Notes: generated from the sequence alone by a model not told the origin. DNA of 16,534 nt from CAZUNO01 sp964621445 [NCBI: Candidatus Hadarchaeota archaeon] (GCA_964621445.1 CAZUNO010000042.1:1-16534); one strand, 5' to 3'; numbered from the stretch's first letter, positions 1 to 7,370 are shown. Translations and numbers: made by a program.

Positions 1-526
1 AACCGCTTATCTCTTCAGCCGCTCTGTTCCAGATGACGACCCTGCCGTCGGTATCCAGCACGTCCAGCCAGACGTTAGCGTTCTCGATAACCGTCTGGTG
101 GAACTCCGTCAACAGGGCGAGCTCTTCCCTATCCCTCTTGCCCTCAGTTATATCCCGCATGACCGCGAAGACGCCCTGAACCAATCCTCGCTCACCCCAC
201 CTCAGGGGGTGGTAAGATACGTCGAGCCAACGCTCACCTCTGTCCCCGTGGTTATACCGCATCTCCCACCGCACATCCTGGCCGTCGAGACAGCGGTCAA
301 CCCGAGACTTCAATACATCTCTGAAAACCTGGTCCCCCACGACATCTGAGACATGGCTCCCGACCACGTCACCTCTCTCCAACCCAAGATACTCAAGAAA
401 GCCCTCGTTTGCAAACCTGTAAACATAATTCCTATCAACGGCAGCCATTAAATCGTTAGAGCTCTCCATGGCCTTTCTGAACAGCTCGATATCACTGCCC
501 CAACCATCCAAAAATAATGCACCCAC
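1..526 (-). CDS. PAS-domain sensor protein, N-terminal part (cut by window edge)
   Basis: Reading the minus strand gives an open frame entering from the window edge. It encodes one complete PAS domain (starting near SDIELFRKAMESSND, with WEMRYNHGDRGERWLDVSYHPL and the typical ending VMRDITEGKRDREEL) and the beginning of a second PAS repeat (FHQTVIENANVWLDVLDTDG, then WNRAAEEISG at the edge). Such proteins are usually cytoplasmic or membrane-linked histidine kinases or signal-transduction regulators that sense redox, ligands or light; the output domain lies outside the window, so the type of signalling is unknown. The first ATG (469) falls inside the PAS fold, so the true start is upstream. 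I chose GTG at 526; TTG at 553 in the same frame is also possible. No clear ribosome binding site decides between them. PAS identity is secure, the start is not. Confidence 0.75.
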   Translation of the reverse strand, partial: MGALFLDGWGSDIELFRKAMESSNDLMAAVDRNYVYRFANEGFLEYLGLERGDVVGSHVSDVVGDQVFRDVLKSRVDRCLDGQDVRWEMRYNHGDRGERWLDVSYHPLRWGERGLVQGVFAVMRDITEGKRDREELALLTEFHQTVIENANVWLDVLDTDGRVVIWNRAAEEISG

Positions 527-573
527 TACCCGAAATAAAGAACCACGTGACAAACCCTTAAAGACTACCCCAT

Positions 574-608
574 AAAAAACGGAAAAAACTACAAAAACCG
601 CAAAAAAA
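574..608 (-). terminator. Four T-tracts, probable U-rich terminator for the phosphatase gene
   Basis: Downstream of the phosphatase stop codon the minus strand reads four T runs of 5 to 7 bases (608-602, 597-593, 588-583, 579-574) separated by 3 to 5 other bases. Runs of U are the main signal for archaeal transcription termination, so this is a plausible terminator. The same block lies just upstream of the PAS gene and could also be part of its promoter region. The roughly 9-10 base spacing is also what produces intrinsically curved DNA. Confidence 0.5.
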
Positions 609-691
609 TACCCGTGGACCTCCCATCCCTATGCATACCACAGGTTCGCAACGCCAAGGTTGTTTTGGAGAGGTTGAAGTTTGGGATGAAA

Positions 692-3316
692 CTACATGTC
701 GTTGATTTCCCTTGGCTTCCGAATTCCCGATGGCACCGTTTTTAAGTGGCGAGATATGTAGAAAAGTAATGCTATTGTTAGTGTCACTGTGGTGAGCGGG
801 GTCTCGTTGATCTCTGCTCTGGCATCGGCAATCATTTCCAGCACCTGTTGGCTCAGTCGCTTGCACTCGCTGTAGTGTCCTTTCTTTAGTTGGCGGTCCC
901 CGGCTTCCAGGTAGATTCTGGCTCTGCCAATATCTATACCTTCTTCCAGAGCTTTCTCGTACTGCGTCGCTGCCTTGTCCAGGAGAACGGTGCTTTCCTT
1001 CTCCCGGATTTTCCTGGTGGCGTTCCCAATTGTCCTGTTCAATCCGACGTAGTCTCCTTCCAGCAGGCATTGCTCTGCTGACTGGGCGAGATCCTTGAAG
1101 AGCGAGACATCGATGCCGATCATTTCGGCATCTTCTATGGCTAGGAGAAATTCGTTGAGCCTGTTCTCGGCCCATGGGTATCCCGGTATCTGCCAGCTGG
1201 TCCCGGCGTTATCATCCAGCGTCTGGGGAAAAAGAGCATGGTCCGAGAACTTGATGTCCATCCACCCGACCTCTGGGCTTGAATTTAGCGGAGCAAACCA
1301 AAGGTCCTCGTTCACTCTCTTCATCTCGTCAACGAAGAACCGGCTCAGCGCCAGGGTTCCGGGGCCTGCCAGGTCCTTGGGTGGTTTTTGCCAGCCATTT
1401 ATCCCCCAGACAAGGAAGCAATGGTTGGATTCAATTCCAATGGTACCCTCTGACGCATTGTAGTAGATAACGGTGGACCCACGATCCGGCAGCCCCCTGG
1501 GGATGTATACCGGGCCTACTTTGGCTAATTCCCTGCAGTGGATGGTTTCTTCCCGTTCGTTGTTCTCCTCGCGGAGTTCGTCCACCTCGTTAGCAGAATC
1601 AGCGGCAAGCTTCAACCGCCAGTCACCTCTTTGGGCCGTCCAGTTCATCTGAACTTCTTTAACCTCTCCTGGCTCCAAGCCCTGCACAACGGCAGTGTGT
1701 TCCAGACCAGCTCCTTTCAGCGCAAGGTCGACCTTGAAGGGCCCCGATGGGTCGTTGCCATGGTTGGTTAGGGCCGCCCGTAGCGTGGTTCTTTCCCCGG
1801 GTTGAACTGGCATTCCCTCACACCCGAGTTGGGTCACGGCGAGATCCGGCCTGGGTCTCGACACTATTGTCTGGATGGAGATCCGGTTGTTATTTTCTTT
1901 GAGACCTTCATCAACCTGGTTCGGGTCATCTACAATGACCTCTATATCCACCGCCCCCTCCCGAGCGGGAGTCCACTCCAATCCTATCGATGTTTCTTGC
2001 CCCGGTTCCAGGCCTTTGAGAGGTACCTCGGACCGGGGTGTTCCGTCTAGAAGGAACATCACGGTGAAATTCTTAGACTTTAACTGGCCGTTGTTCCTGA
2101 CTTGGGTGGATATCGTGCACTTCCCGCCTGGACGAGGATAGGAAGGGTCTGTCGAGAGAGATACGGCCTCCAGGTCCGGAAAAGGTTTCTTATTTAACTC
2201 AAACTCGTCGAATACCGTTCCGCTAGGGAGCTGGGCCTGGCAGTGCAGCATGCCTCCCTTAACGTCGAGCAGGGCGTAGTGGTGCTCGCTCAATGCGACC
2301 TGGGACCAGGACGGCCTTGGTGAGGTAACTGAGTGAAGGCCGGCTCCCCCTCCCGCCGTTGTAAGATGAATTGTGCCCAGATCGGCATCAACTACCTTGC
2401 CATCCCGAACCGGAAGTGTCCTCTCGTACATATGGTTGTGGCCGCAGAACACAACATCCACGTGGTGCCTGTTCAGCACGTTCTCCCAGGCACGCCTTAC
2501 CCCGAGATCCGATCCATGGTAACCCGAGCTGTACATTGGTCTATGGAAATAGACGAACTTCCAGGTGGCATTGGTCGAGGCCAGATCCTCCTTCAACCAA
2601 TCCAGCTGTGAACCGGTAAGCTGATACTCGGTTGTCAAAGCAACGAAATGCGCATTTCCATAGTCAAAAGAATACCACTGTTCATTCCCTGGTAAAGCAA
2701 ACTGCTCGAAGTACTCCGGGGCATTCTCATCATGATTCCCAATAGCAGGCATCAATACTTTGTGAGAAAGGAGCTCCCTGTGATCCTCGAACCAGCTGTC
2801 CCATTGGCTCTGTTCACGCCCCGTACTAACCAGGTCCCCGGTGTGAAGAACGAAACTAGCCTGGCTTTCCAGAATTGCCAGGCTTATTGACCTCCTCACC
2901 TGGTAACCCGACCTGTCATCACCCACCACCGCAAAACTGAACCGGTCTGCCGAACCAGAAGGAGCGGTGGTGAAATTAAGATCCTCACTCCAAGAACGAG
3001 GATGACCGCACCTGTAATGATAGAGTGTTGAGGGGCTAAGACCAAGAAGCTCGACCTCATGAACCTCCCCGGGGCTCCCTGAAGCAGTGAGCCCGTAAGA
3101 TCGGTCAACACCATACTCAACCACAGACGGCTCCACCGAATCGGTGCGCCATGCCACGGTGACCGACTGGGTAGGATCCGATTCCCAGCTCAAATGAACA
3201 TGCCTAGGCCGGGCCCAAGCGTTGGACGAAAGAAGAACCAGAAGCAACACCAGTAAGTTGCCCACCACCATCCACTGCTTGCCAGAGAACCTTGAGCCCC
3301 GTGGTATATTTGTCAC
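692..3316 (-). CDS. Secreted, membrane-anchored metallophosphoesterase (purple acid phosphatase-like) with CARDB domains
   Basis: A hydrolase of phosphate esters expected outside the cell. From the N-terminus: a signal peptide ending near SSNAWA (about residue 35); a fibronectin-III-like domain as in plant-type purple acid phosphatases (35-120); a calcineurin-like metallophosphatase domain with the metal ligands GDD (132-134), HTGD (158-161), GNHD (193-196), FHRP (His 258) and GHNHMYER (292-299). Two CARDB adhesion-like domains follow (about 380-484 and 490-594, each ending in a DE...ENN motif). Next is a beta-rich region (about 614-713) that resembles a starch-binding-type carbohydrate module (VIYYNASEG, LVWGINGW, DDNAGTSWQIPG), then a charged helical stalk and a C-terminal membrane helix with a basic tail. 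The open frame extends to TTG at 3334, but a TATA-like box at 3345-3338 places the transcript start at about GTG 3316, which suggests a leaderless start there; this choice is inference. Family assignment is firm, substrate unknown. Confidence 0.85.
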   Translation of the reverse strand: MTNIPRGSRFSGKQWMVVGNLLVLLLVLLSSNAWARPRHVHLSWESDPTQSVTVAWRTDSVEPSVVEYGVDRSYGLTASGSPGEVHEVELLGLSPSTLYHYRCGHPRSWSEDLNFTTAPSGSADRFSFAVVGDDRSGYQVRRSISLAILESQASFVLHTGDLVSTGREQSQWDSWFEDHRELLSHKVLMPAIGNHDENAPEYFEQFALPGNEQWYSFDYGNAHFVALTTEYQLTGSQLDWLKEDLASTNATWKFVYFHRPMYSSGYHGSDLGVRRAWENVLNRHHVDVVFCGHNHMYERTLPVRDGKVVDADLGTIHLTTAGGGAGLHSVTSPRPSWSQVALSEHHYALLDVKGGMLHCQAQLPSGTVFDEFELNKKPFPDLEAVSLSTDPSYPRPGGKCTISTQVRNNGQLKSKNFTVMFLLDGTPRSEVPLKGLEPGQETSIGLEWTPAREGAVDIEVIVDDPNQVDEGLKENNNRISIQTIVSRPRPDLAVTQLGCEGMPVQPGERTTLRAALTNHGNDPSGPFKVDLALKGAGLEHTAVVQGLEPGEVKEVQMNWTAQRGDWRLKLAADSANEVDELREENNEREETIHCRELAKVGPVYIPRGLPDRGSTVIYYNASEGTIGIESNHCFLVWGINGWQKPPKDLAGPGTLALSRFFVDEMKRVNEDLWFAPLNSSPEVGWMDIKFSDHALFPQTLDDNAGTSWQIPGYPWAENRLNEFLLAIEDAEMIGIDVSLFKDLAQSAEQCLLEGDYVGLNRTIGNATRKIREKESTVLLDKAATQYEKALEEGIDIGRARIYLEAGDRQLKKGHYSECKRLSQQVLEMIADARAEINETPLTTVTLTIALLFYISRHLKTVPSGIRKPREINDM

Positions 3317-3337
3317 GGAAAACCATGATCCCAATCC

Positions 3338-3345
3338 TTAATAAA
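3338..3345 (-). promoter_or_regulatory. TATA-like box for the phosphatase gene
   Basis: The minus strand reads GAATTTATTAAGG here. Its centre is about 25 bases upstream of the in-frame GTG at 3316, the usual archaeal TATA-to-start distance, so the mRNA may be leaderless. No Shine-Dalgarno sequence is seen before either TTG 3334 or GTG 3316. Confidence 0.4.
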
Positions 3346-4002
3346 TTCTCAATTATTCTCCGCGATTTTCAGGCCAGAATATGGGGTTATCTCTCAAGGG
3401 AGGAAGCAAACGGAAAATCACATGACAGCGCTGAGGGTGGGAAAGGATTCAGAGTAAAAGCGGCATATAGCCCCTTTAATTTGCAGTTAACATTTTTGGA
3501 TTAACCACGCTTATTCAGTGAAAAAGTTCGCCTCAACTGAGGGCTGATTCAGGAAGAGGAATTTTCAAAAAGTACTTCCCTCTTTGGATCCCTCTATTTC
3601 TTTACCAACCGAACAGGTAACAATCTTGGCTAATAATGTTAGCAATTGAATGTTCGCCGGTTGAAACTTGTGATAGCTGTGGGTCATAGAGAGGTTGAAA
3701 CTAGTATGGTTGTACTGGAACCCTGGATGGCATGCCGCAGATGAGATGTGAAGAGATTTATCATGTCACATGCTGTTTTTCGTGGACGCCGCCCCGGCGG
3801 GGTCTTCCTCATGGAGTCCCTCCCGACCAGGGAGAAGAGGGCTAGGGACCGGAAAACCTTTAAGGCCAGAGGCACCACCAGAAACGGTGACCCCACCGGC
3901 AGCATTTCATATGGCTTGTCAACAAAATTTTCTGGTATGTTCGCTGCCGGTGTCGTCGATCATGTCGGACGGAGTAAAGGAAGGGAGGATGAAACAGCTT
4001 AA
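3346..4002. other. Stretch without a convincing gene
   Basis: About 650 bases between the divergent phosphatase and flavoprotein genes. Open frames here are short, overlap each other on both strands, are rich in Arg/Gly/Pro and lack ribosome binding sites. I see two 10-base GGTTGAAACT copies 34 bases apart (3659 and 3693) and one copy of a 14-base repeat, TGTGATAGCTGTGG (3669-3682), that recurs at 4738. A seven-codon frame with a GGGAGG site (ATG at 3989, TAA at 4010-4012) ends just before the flavoprotein. The promoter of the flavoprotein gene must lie here, but no clear TATA box stands out. Confidence 0.5.
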
Positions 4003-4020
4003 GGAGAGGTAAAAAAGGCT

Positions 4021-4557
4021 ATGGATTGTCTCTATATCTCGGGAAGTCCTAGAAAAGGTAGTAATACGGACTATTTGTTGAATATCGTCAAAGATCAAAC
4101 CGATGGAGATTTCATCAAGCTTTCGGACTTCTCGTTTCAACCATGCCAGTCATGCTGGAGCTGCAGGGGTAAAGATAGATGCGTTATTGCCGACGATATG
4201 ACGGAAAAGGTACTTCCACGAGTTTTGGACAGCAAGGCGGTTGTCATTGGTAGCCCCGTCTATTTTAACAACGTCACCGCCCACCTGAAGGCCTTTATGG
4301 ATAGAACTTGGTCGATAAAGGGCCAGTTGAGAAACAAGATCGGTGGAGCCGTCGTGGTGGGGCGCAAGTACGGGGCGGAAGGTGCTATAACTGCCATCAA
4401 TGCATTCTTTCTAAAACATGAAATGGTTCCGGCCAACAGAGGCGTCCACGGAATCGCGTTCGAGGAAAATGAAATCGCTCAGGACGAGGAAGCCATTGAA
4501 GCCTCAAAGAGGCTGGGGAAAAGGATCAAGAAACTTGCTGAACTACTGGAGGAATAA
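4021..4557 (+). CDS. Iron-sulfur flavoprotein (Isf-like), NADPH-dependent FMN reductase family
   Basis: A 178-residue flavodoxin-fold redox protein. GSPRKGSNT near the N-terminus (residues 8-16) is the FMN phosphate-binding loop, and GSPVYFNNVTAHLKAFMDR (77-95) is the second flavin-binding loop of the family. Cysteines at 42, 45, 48 and 54 form the compact CxxCxxCx5C motif that binds a [4Fe-4S] cluster in the Methanosarcina iron-sulfur flavoprotein. Known relatives pass electrons from ferredoxin or reduce oxygen species and quinones; the partner here is unknown. ATG 4021 is preceded by GGAGAGGT (4003-4010) at normal spacing. The gene stands alone between two repeats and next to transposase remains, with no evident tie to the gas vesicle genes. 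Confidence 0.88.
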   Translation: MDCLYISGSPRKGSNTDYLLNIVKDQTDGDFIKLSDFSFQPCQSCWSCRGKDRCVIADDMTEKVLPRVLDSKAVVIGSPVYFNNVTAHLKAFMDRTWSIKGQLRNKIGGAVVVGRKYGAEGAITAINAFFLKHEMVPANRGVHGIAFEENEIAQDEEAIEASKRLGKRIKKLAELLEE

Positions 4558-4859
4558 CACAGGGGTTAGCTTGGTATCCACAGCTACACTGGAAAAACAC
4601 ACCTCCAGTGGTATGTCTTCAGAGAGTAAATAGAGTGTCTAACTTCCTCCATGGAAATGAAAGTGCTTTCTGCCCCTTTAGGGTTGGTAACACTCATTTT
4701 CAGGACCGTGATAACCTTCACCACTAAAGGTAGGTTATGTGATAGCTGTGGTGACTATTTTCATCTCCTGTTCTACCAAGATTTGTGGCAAAATATGCTA
4801 TAAGGTTTTCTCTCTTTAGCCGTTAGGGTGATCATGTCGTTTTTCTGATGATTGCTTTG
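4558..4859. other. Stretch without a gene
   Basis: About 300 bases between the flavoprotein and the transposase remnant. No open frame with a ribosome binding site is seen. It holds a hairpin at 4587-4610, the second copy of TGTGATAGCTGTGG (4738-4751) and an inverted partial copy CCACAGCTA (4578-4586). It may include the degraded end of the insertion sequence. Confidence 0.5.
4587..4610 (+). terminator. Hairpin after the flavoprotein gene
   Basis: CACTGGA (4587-4593) pairs perfectly with TCCAGTG (4604-4610) around a 10-base loop, 30 bases after the flavoprotein stop. No T run follows, so a role in termination or mRNA end protection is only possible. Confidence 0.3.
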
Positions 4860-5455
4860 TTATTGATTTGGTCTATTTATTGCCTTCATTGGTTGAGGTT
4901 GGGCGTATTTTTGGCGGTTGGTTTGGATTCTGGGTTTGTCGTAGGAGGGGTTTTGGTATTGTTGGTTGGTGATGTTTTTTAGCGCTGTTTCAGCTTCTCT
5001 TTTTTTCTCTTCTCTGTCTCGTGGTGGTGGGTGCCTGTCTACGAATTGGACCAGCTCTCTGTACATGTTGTGTAGGACTTGTGCTAGGGGTGCTCCTTCT
5101 TCTGTGTCGGCAAGCTCATCTACCTCTCTTAGCAGGTGGCTCCGGCATCTTTGGAGGTCGGAGCCAGGGGGGTCATGGCGGTGTAGGCGGGGGTGCGATC
5201 TCCACCCGTCGCTGACGATGACTCCGTTGAACTTTTTGCCCAGCACTGTGGCGGGGACTTTCTTCCCGCGGGTGTGGCGGACTGTGTATAGCACGGCGTT
5301 ACGGGTTTCGAAGGTCCACACCTAGCCCTGCTCGGTTAAGGCTGACCCCTGTCTCGTCAGCGTACACCACGTCGGTTTCCCTTACCTGGCGATGGATATC
5401 CTTTGATATGATGTGCTTCACCATCTTTAACCTAACCAGGGCCCTGGCTTTTTTT
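4860..5455 (-). pseudogene. Broken IS66-type transposase
   Basis: Minus-strand remnants of a DDE transposase of the IS66 type. The upstream piece reads ISKDIHRQVRETDVVYADETGVSLN, containing the first catalytic Asp in ADETG. It then runs out of frame and the homologous frame resumes at VWTFETRNAVLYTVRH (from about 5321), directly after an in-frame TAG, so there is at least one frameshift and a stop. The second piece carries VIVSDGWRSH, with the second catalytic Asp, and LQRCRSHLLREVDELAD, then loses similarity after YDKPRIQ. The part with the last catalytic Glu and the C-terminus is missing, and the N-terminal helix-turn-helix and zinc parts are absent too. The remnant cannot encode an active enzyme. 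It ends about 60 bases before the gvpA promoter, and a second family member lies at the far right of the window in the same orientation. Confidence 0.8.
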
Positions 5456-5512
5456 GTAGCAGTCTTTGGGCCGGTTGTAATAATTCCAAATTTTAGGGTT
5501 AAAAGCCGCAAG

Positions 5513-5522
5513 TATTTTTAAG
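5513..5522 (+). promoter_or_regulatory. Probable TATA box of gvpA
   Basis: TATTTTTAAG preceded by purine-rich GCAAG fits an archaeal TATA/BRE pair. It predicts transcription starting at about 5540-5548, giving a leader of about 50 bases with a strong AGGAGGTG site (5581-5588). An alternative TATA-like stretch around 5563-5573 (TTTGTATACA) lies too close to the ATG for a normal leader. Confidence 0.45.
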
Positions 5523-5543
5523 TAAAGCTGTAAATTCTTTGGG

Positions 5544-5564
5544 TAACGAACAAAGAGTTCGTTA
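5544..5564 (+). promoter_or_regulatory. Perfect inverted repeat in gvpA promoter/leader
   Basis: TAACGAAC (5544-5551) and GTTCGTTA (5557-5564) are exact inverted copies around AAAGA. The element lies at the predicted transcription start, so it could be an operator for a dimeric regulator (the PadR-type protein encoded downstream is a candidate) or a 5' hairpin that stabilises the abundant shell-protein mRNA. Confidence 0.5.
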
Positions 5565-5597
5565 TTTGTATACAATGTTTAGGAGGTGAAAAGACGC

Positions 5598-5816
5598 ATG
5601 GTAAGTCAGCAACCGGATGTTTCTAGTTTGGCGGAAGTCCTGGACAGGGTTCTGGACAAGGGCGTTGTTATCGATGCTTGGGTCAGGGTCAACCTGGTGG
5701 GCATTGAGATCCTGAGTGTGGAAGCCAGAGTGGTGGTAGCTTCAGTCGATACCTATCTCCACTACGCGGAAGAAATGGCTAAGATAGAACAGGCAACCAT
5801 AAGTGCCCCCGCATAG
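5598..5816 (+). CDS. gvpA: Gas vesicle major shell protein GvpA
   Basis: GvpA polymerises into the ribbed, gas-permeable wall of the vesicle. The 72-residue protein shows the whole family signature: [20 protein letters not shown], then [30 protein letters not shown], corresponding to the helix-strand-strand-helix core. The length matches the usual 70-75 residues. ATG 5598 was chosen because AGGAGGTG (5581-5588) lies 9 bases upstream; the in-frame GTG at 5586 overlaps this site and would add residues not typical of the family. The gene opens the plus-strand locus, has its own promoter region, and is followed after 21 bases by a strong terminator hairpin, so a short abundant gvpA mRNA is expected along with readthrough into gvpN. 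Confidence 0.98.
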   Translation: MVSQQPDVSSLAEVLDRVLDKGVVIDAWVRVNLVGIEILSVEARVVVASVDTYLHYAEEMAKIEQATISAPA

Positions 5817-5837
5817 AGTAAAATGGATAGCGTTGGC

Positions 5838-5867
5838 GAGGAACTGTATGATGGTTCCTCTTTTTTT
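5838..5867 (+). terminator. Strong hairpin plus T7 terminator after gvpA
   Basis: GAGGAAC (5838-5844) pairs perfectly with GTTCCTC (5854-5860) around a 9-base loop, followed at once by seven T residues (5861-5867). It begins 21 bases after the gvpA stop. It looks like a bacterial-type intrinsic terminator and would separate high gvpA expression from lower expression of the accessory genes. Confidence 0.8.
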
Positions 5868-5917
5868 GTGAAATTGATTCTGGTTGAGGCCATTGCGTCT
5901 TTGAGAGGAGGTTGTCT

Positions 5918-6037
5918 ATGCATATATCGAAATTCGTTACGTACGGCGTATCCGGGTTCGAATTACACGCAACTAAAGGTCAGGTAATGTTGGGGAGAAC
6001 GAAAATGCAGGAATTTCGTAAGAAGGAGATGAATTGA
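5918..6037 (+). CDS. Small ORF of 39 residues between gvpA and gvpN
   Basis: An ATG at 5918 with GAGAGGAGGT (5903-5912) at good distance opens a 39-codon frame beginning MHISKFVTYGVSGF and ending QEFRKKEMN. Its TGA (6035-6037) lies one base before the TTG start of gvpN, and the gvpN ribosome binding site is inside its last codons, so translation of the two would be coupled. The product is basic, with no membrane segment or family I recognise. Genuine translation is supported only by the ribosome binding site and the tight spacing. It may be a true small gas vesicle protein, a leader peptide tuning gvpN, or chance. Confidence 0.45.
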   Translation: MHISKFVTYGVSGFELHATKGQVMLGRTKMQEFRKKEMN

Positions 6038-6038
6038 T

Positions 6039-6995
6039 TTGGCAAGCAGTCAAACAAAACAGCCCGTACAGAGAGTTGTCGAGGAAGAAGACCATAAACC
6101 TGAAGATATGGATAATGTCCAACCCAAACATCTTATCCCTAGACGCCCACTGTTCGTGGAGACGGATGAAGTAAAGAATCTGAAGGATAGGGCCATACAC
6201 TGGATCTCGGTTGGCAGTCCAATACATATCATCGGGCCCACCGGATGCGGCAAGACCACGATGGCCATGGAAATCGCATACGAACTGGAGGCGCCGGTAA
6301 CTTGGATAAACGGCGATGACCAGATAACCACCGAGGACCTGGTCGGCGGGTATAAGGAGTTCGAACAACAGACCTACAGAGATAGATTTGTGCATAATGT
6401 TTTTCGTGGAAAGGACAAACTTCAGGCAACCTGGGTCGATAATCCGCTAACCATAGCATGCAAAAACGGCTACACCTTCGTATACAATGAGTTTTCACGT
6501 ACAAAGCCGGAGGCCAACAATGTCCTCCTTTCCGTCTTGGAGGAAGGAATTCTGGAACTTCCGAACATGTCTGGGAATGAGAGGTACATCGAGGTCCACC
6601 CTGAATTCAATGCAATCCTCACCAGCAACTCAGTTGAGTATGCGGGGATTCATCGGGCGCAAGACGCCCTTCTAGATCGCATTGTCGGGTTGTATATGGA
6701 TTATTATGGGCCTGAAACGGAGCTGAAGATAGTCACAGCACACACGGATCTGCCTATGGAGAATGTAAAGGAATTGGTGAGGATTATCAGGGGCTTGAGA
6801 AGCCAGCTTGATCCAGCCGAAAGACCTGGCACCAGGGCCTGTGTTATGGTAGCAAAATCCGTTGAGGAATTCGAAGAGGTAGATGACCAGCTTCTGAAGC
6901 AACTCATACTTGACGTGCTGACCTCAAAGACAAAGGGTATAGAAGATATGAGGAAGAAGGAGAAGATTCTCTCCAATCTTGTCAATAAAGACTAA
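6039..6995 (+). CDS. gvpN: Gas vesicle AAA ATPase GvpN (MoxR type)
   Basis: GvpN is a MoxR-family AAA ATPase needed in known systems for vesicles to reach full size. The 318-residue protein has Walker A GPTGCGKT (66-73), a Walker B region YTFVYNEFSR (145-154), then the diagnostic TKPEANNVLLSVLEEGILELP, a sensor stretch FNAILTSN (190-197) and ALLDRIV with the likely arginine finger. Position 150 is Asn where I expect the Walker B Asp; the codon is AAT in the sequence. TTG 6039 is the start, with AAGGAG (6023-6028) about 10 bases before it. It lies directly after a small ORF, is followed by gvpO, and is cotranscribed with the rest of the cluster, either by readthrough of the gvpA terminator or from an unseen promoter. 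Confidence 0.96.
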   Translation: MASSQTKQPVQRVVEEEDHKPEDMDNVQPKHLIPRRPLFVETDEVKNLKDRAIHWISVGSPIHIIGPTGCGKTTMAMEIAYELEAPVTWINGDDQITTEDLVGGYKEFEQQTYRDRFVHNVFRGKDKLQATWVDNPLTIACKNGYTFVYNEFSRTKPEANNVLLSVLEEGILELPNMSGNERYIEVHPEFNAILTSNSVEYAGIHRAQDALLDRIVGLYMDYYGPETELKIVTAHTDLPMENVKELVRIIRGLRSQLDPAERPGTRACVMVAKSVEEFEEVDDQLLKQLILDVLTSKTKGIEDMRKKEKILSNLVNKD

Positions 6996-7013
6996 ATGAG
7001 GTGAGTAAAGGAC

Positions 7014-7370
7014 ATGGCAGGAAACGACAATGTTGTGGAAAGGAAGTATGGATCCTCTGGGGTGGATACGCACCTGGCTGATGAAGATACCGCAGCCCTC
7101 CCCCTGGAAGAGATCGGAGCGAAGGCATTAGCCATATTGGATAGCCTCCTCGGCGGTAAGAAAGAGGCAGACGATGTCATCGCTGTGCGAAGGGAAGATG
7201 ATGAATGGGTGGCCACCGTGGAGAGCATAGAGAGGAGAGCGGTTCCCGATACCCAGGACATCATGGGTGAATACGAGGTCCGGATGGATTTGCAAGGACA
7301 ACTTCTGGACTACAAGCGGATTGGTCTTCGTAGAAGGTGTGAGCTGCAATACCAAGGGGATTTTGAATAA
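7014..7370 (+). CDS. gvpO: Gas vesicle protein GvpO
   Basis: A 118-residue accessory protein. The C-terminal two thirds carries the GvpO pattern: VIAVRREDDEWVATVESIE, then RRAVPDTQDIMGEYEVRMD and LLDYKRIGLRRRCELQYQ. The acidic N-terminus is variable in the family. GvpO is required for vesicle formation in halophilic archaea; its exact role is not settled, with roles in assembly or expression proposed. ATG 7014 follows GAGGTGAG (6998-7005). The gene follows gvpN by 18 bases, the same N-O order as in haloarchaea. Confidence 0.92.
   Translation: MAGNDNVVERKYGSSGVDTHLADEDTAALPLEEIGAKALAILDSLLGGKKEADDVIAVRREDDEWVATVESIERRAVPDTQDIMGEYEVRMDLQGQLLDYKRIGLRRRCELQYQGDFE

Noticed and set aside
98-349. 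Plus-strand open frame of 83 codons
   Set aside because: It lies opposite the PAS-domain coding sequence, whose minus-strand translation is clearly a real protein; the plus frame has no ribosome binding site or family likeness.
558-1175. Minus-strand open frame of 205 codons
   Set aside because: It overlaps the phosphatase gene in another frame, is full of Arg/Ser/Gln and has no domain. It is a shadow frame.
3659-3702. Two GGTTGAAACT copies 34 bases apart, resembling the end of CRISPR repeats
   Set aside because: Only two 10-base copies, with no longer repeat, no further units and no cas genes nearby.
3748-4012. Overlapping plus-strand frames before the flavoprotein gene
   Set aside because: Two frames read the same GC-rich DNA with Arg/Gly/Pro-rich products, neither with a ribosome binding site at a proper distance.
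3989-4012. Seven-codon frame (MKQLKER) with a GGGAGG site just before the flavoprotein gene
   Set aside because: Too short to claim as a gene; the site may be chance purine richness, though a leader role cannot be excluded.
5817-5917. A separate promoter for gvpN
   Set aside because: The DNA after the gvpA terminator has no good TATA box at a proper distance; readthrough is as likely, so no promoter is annotated.
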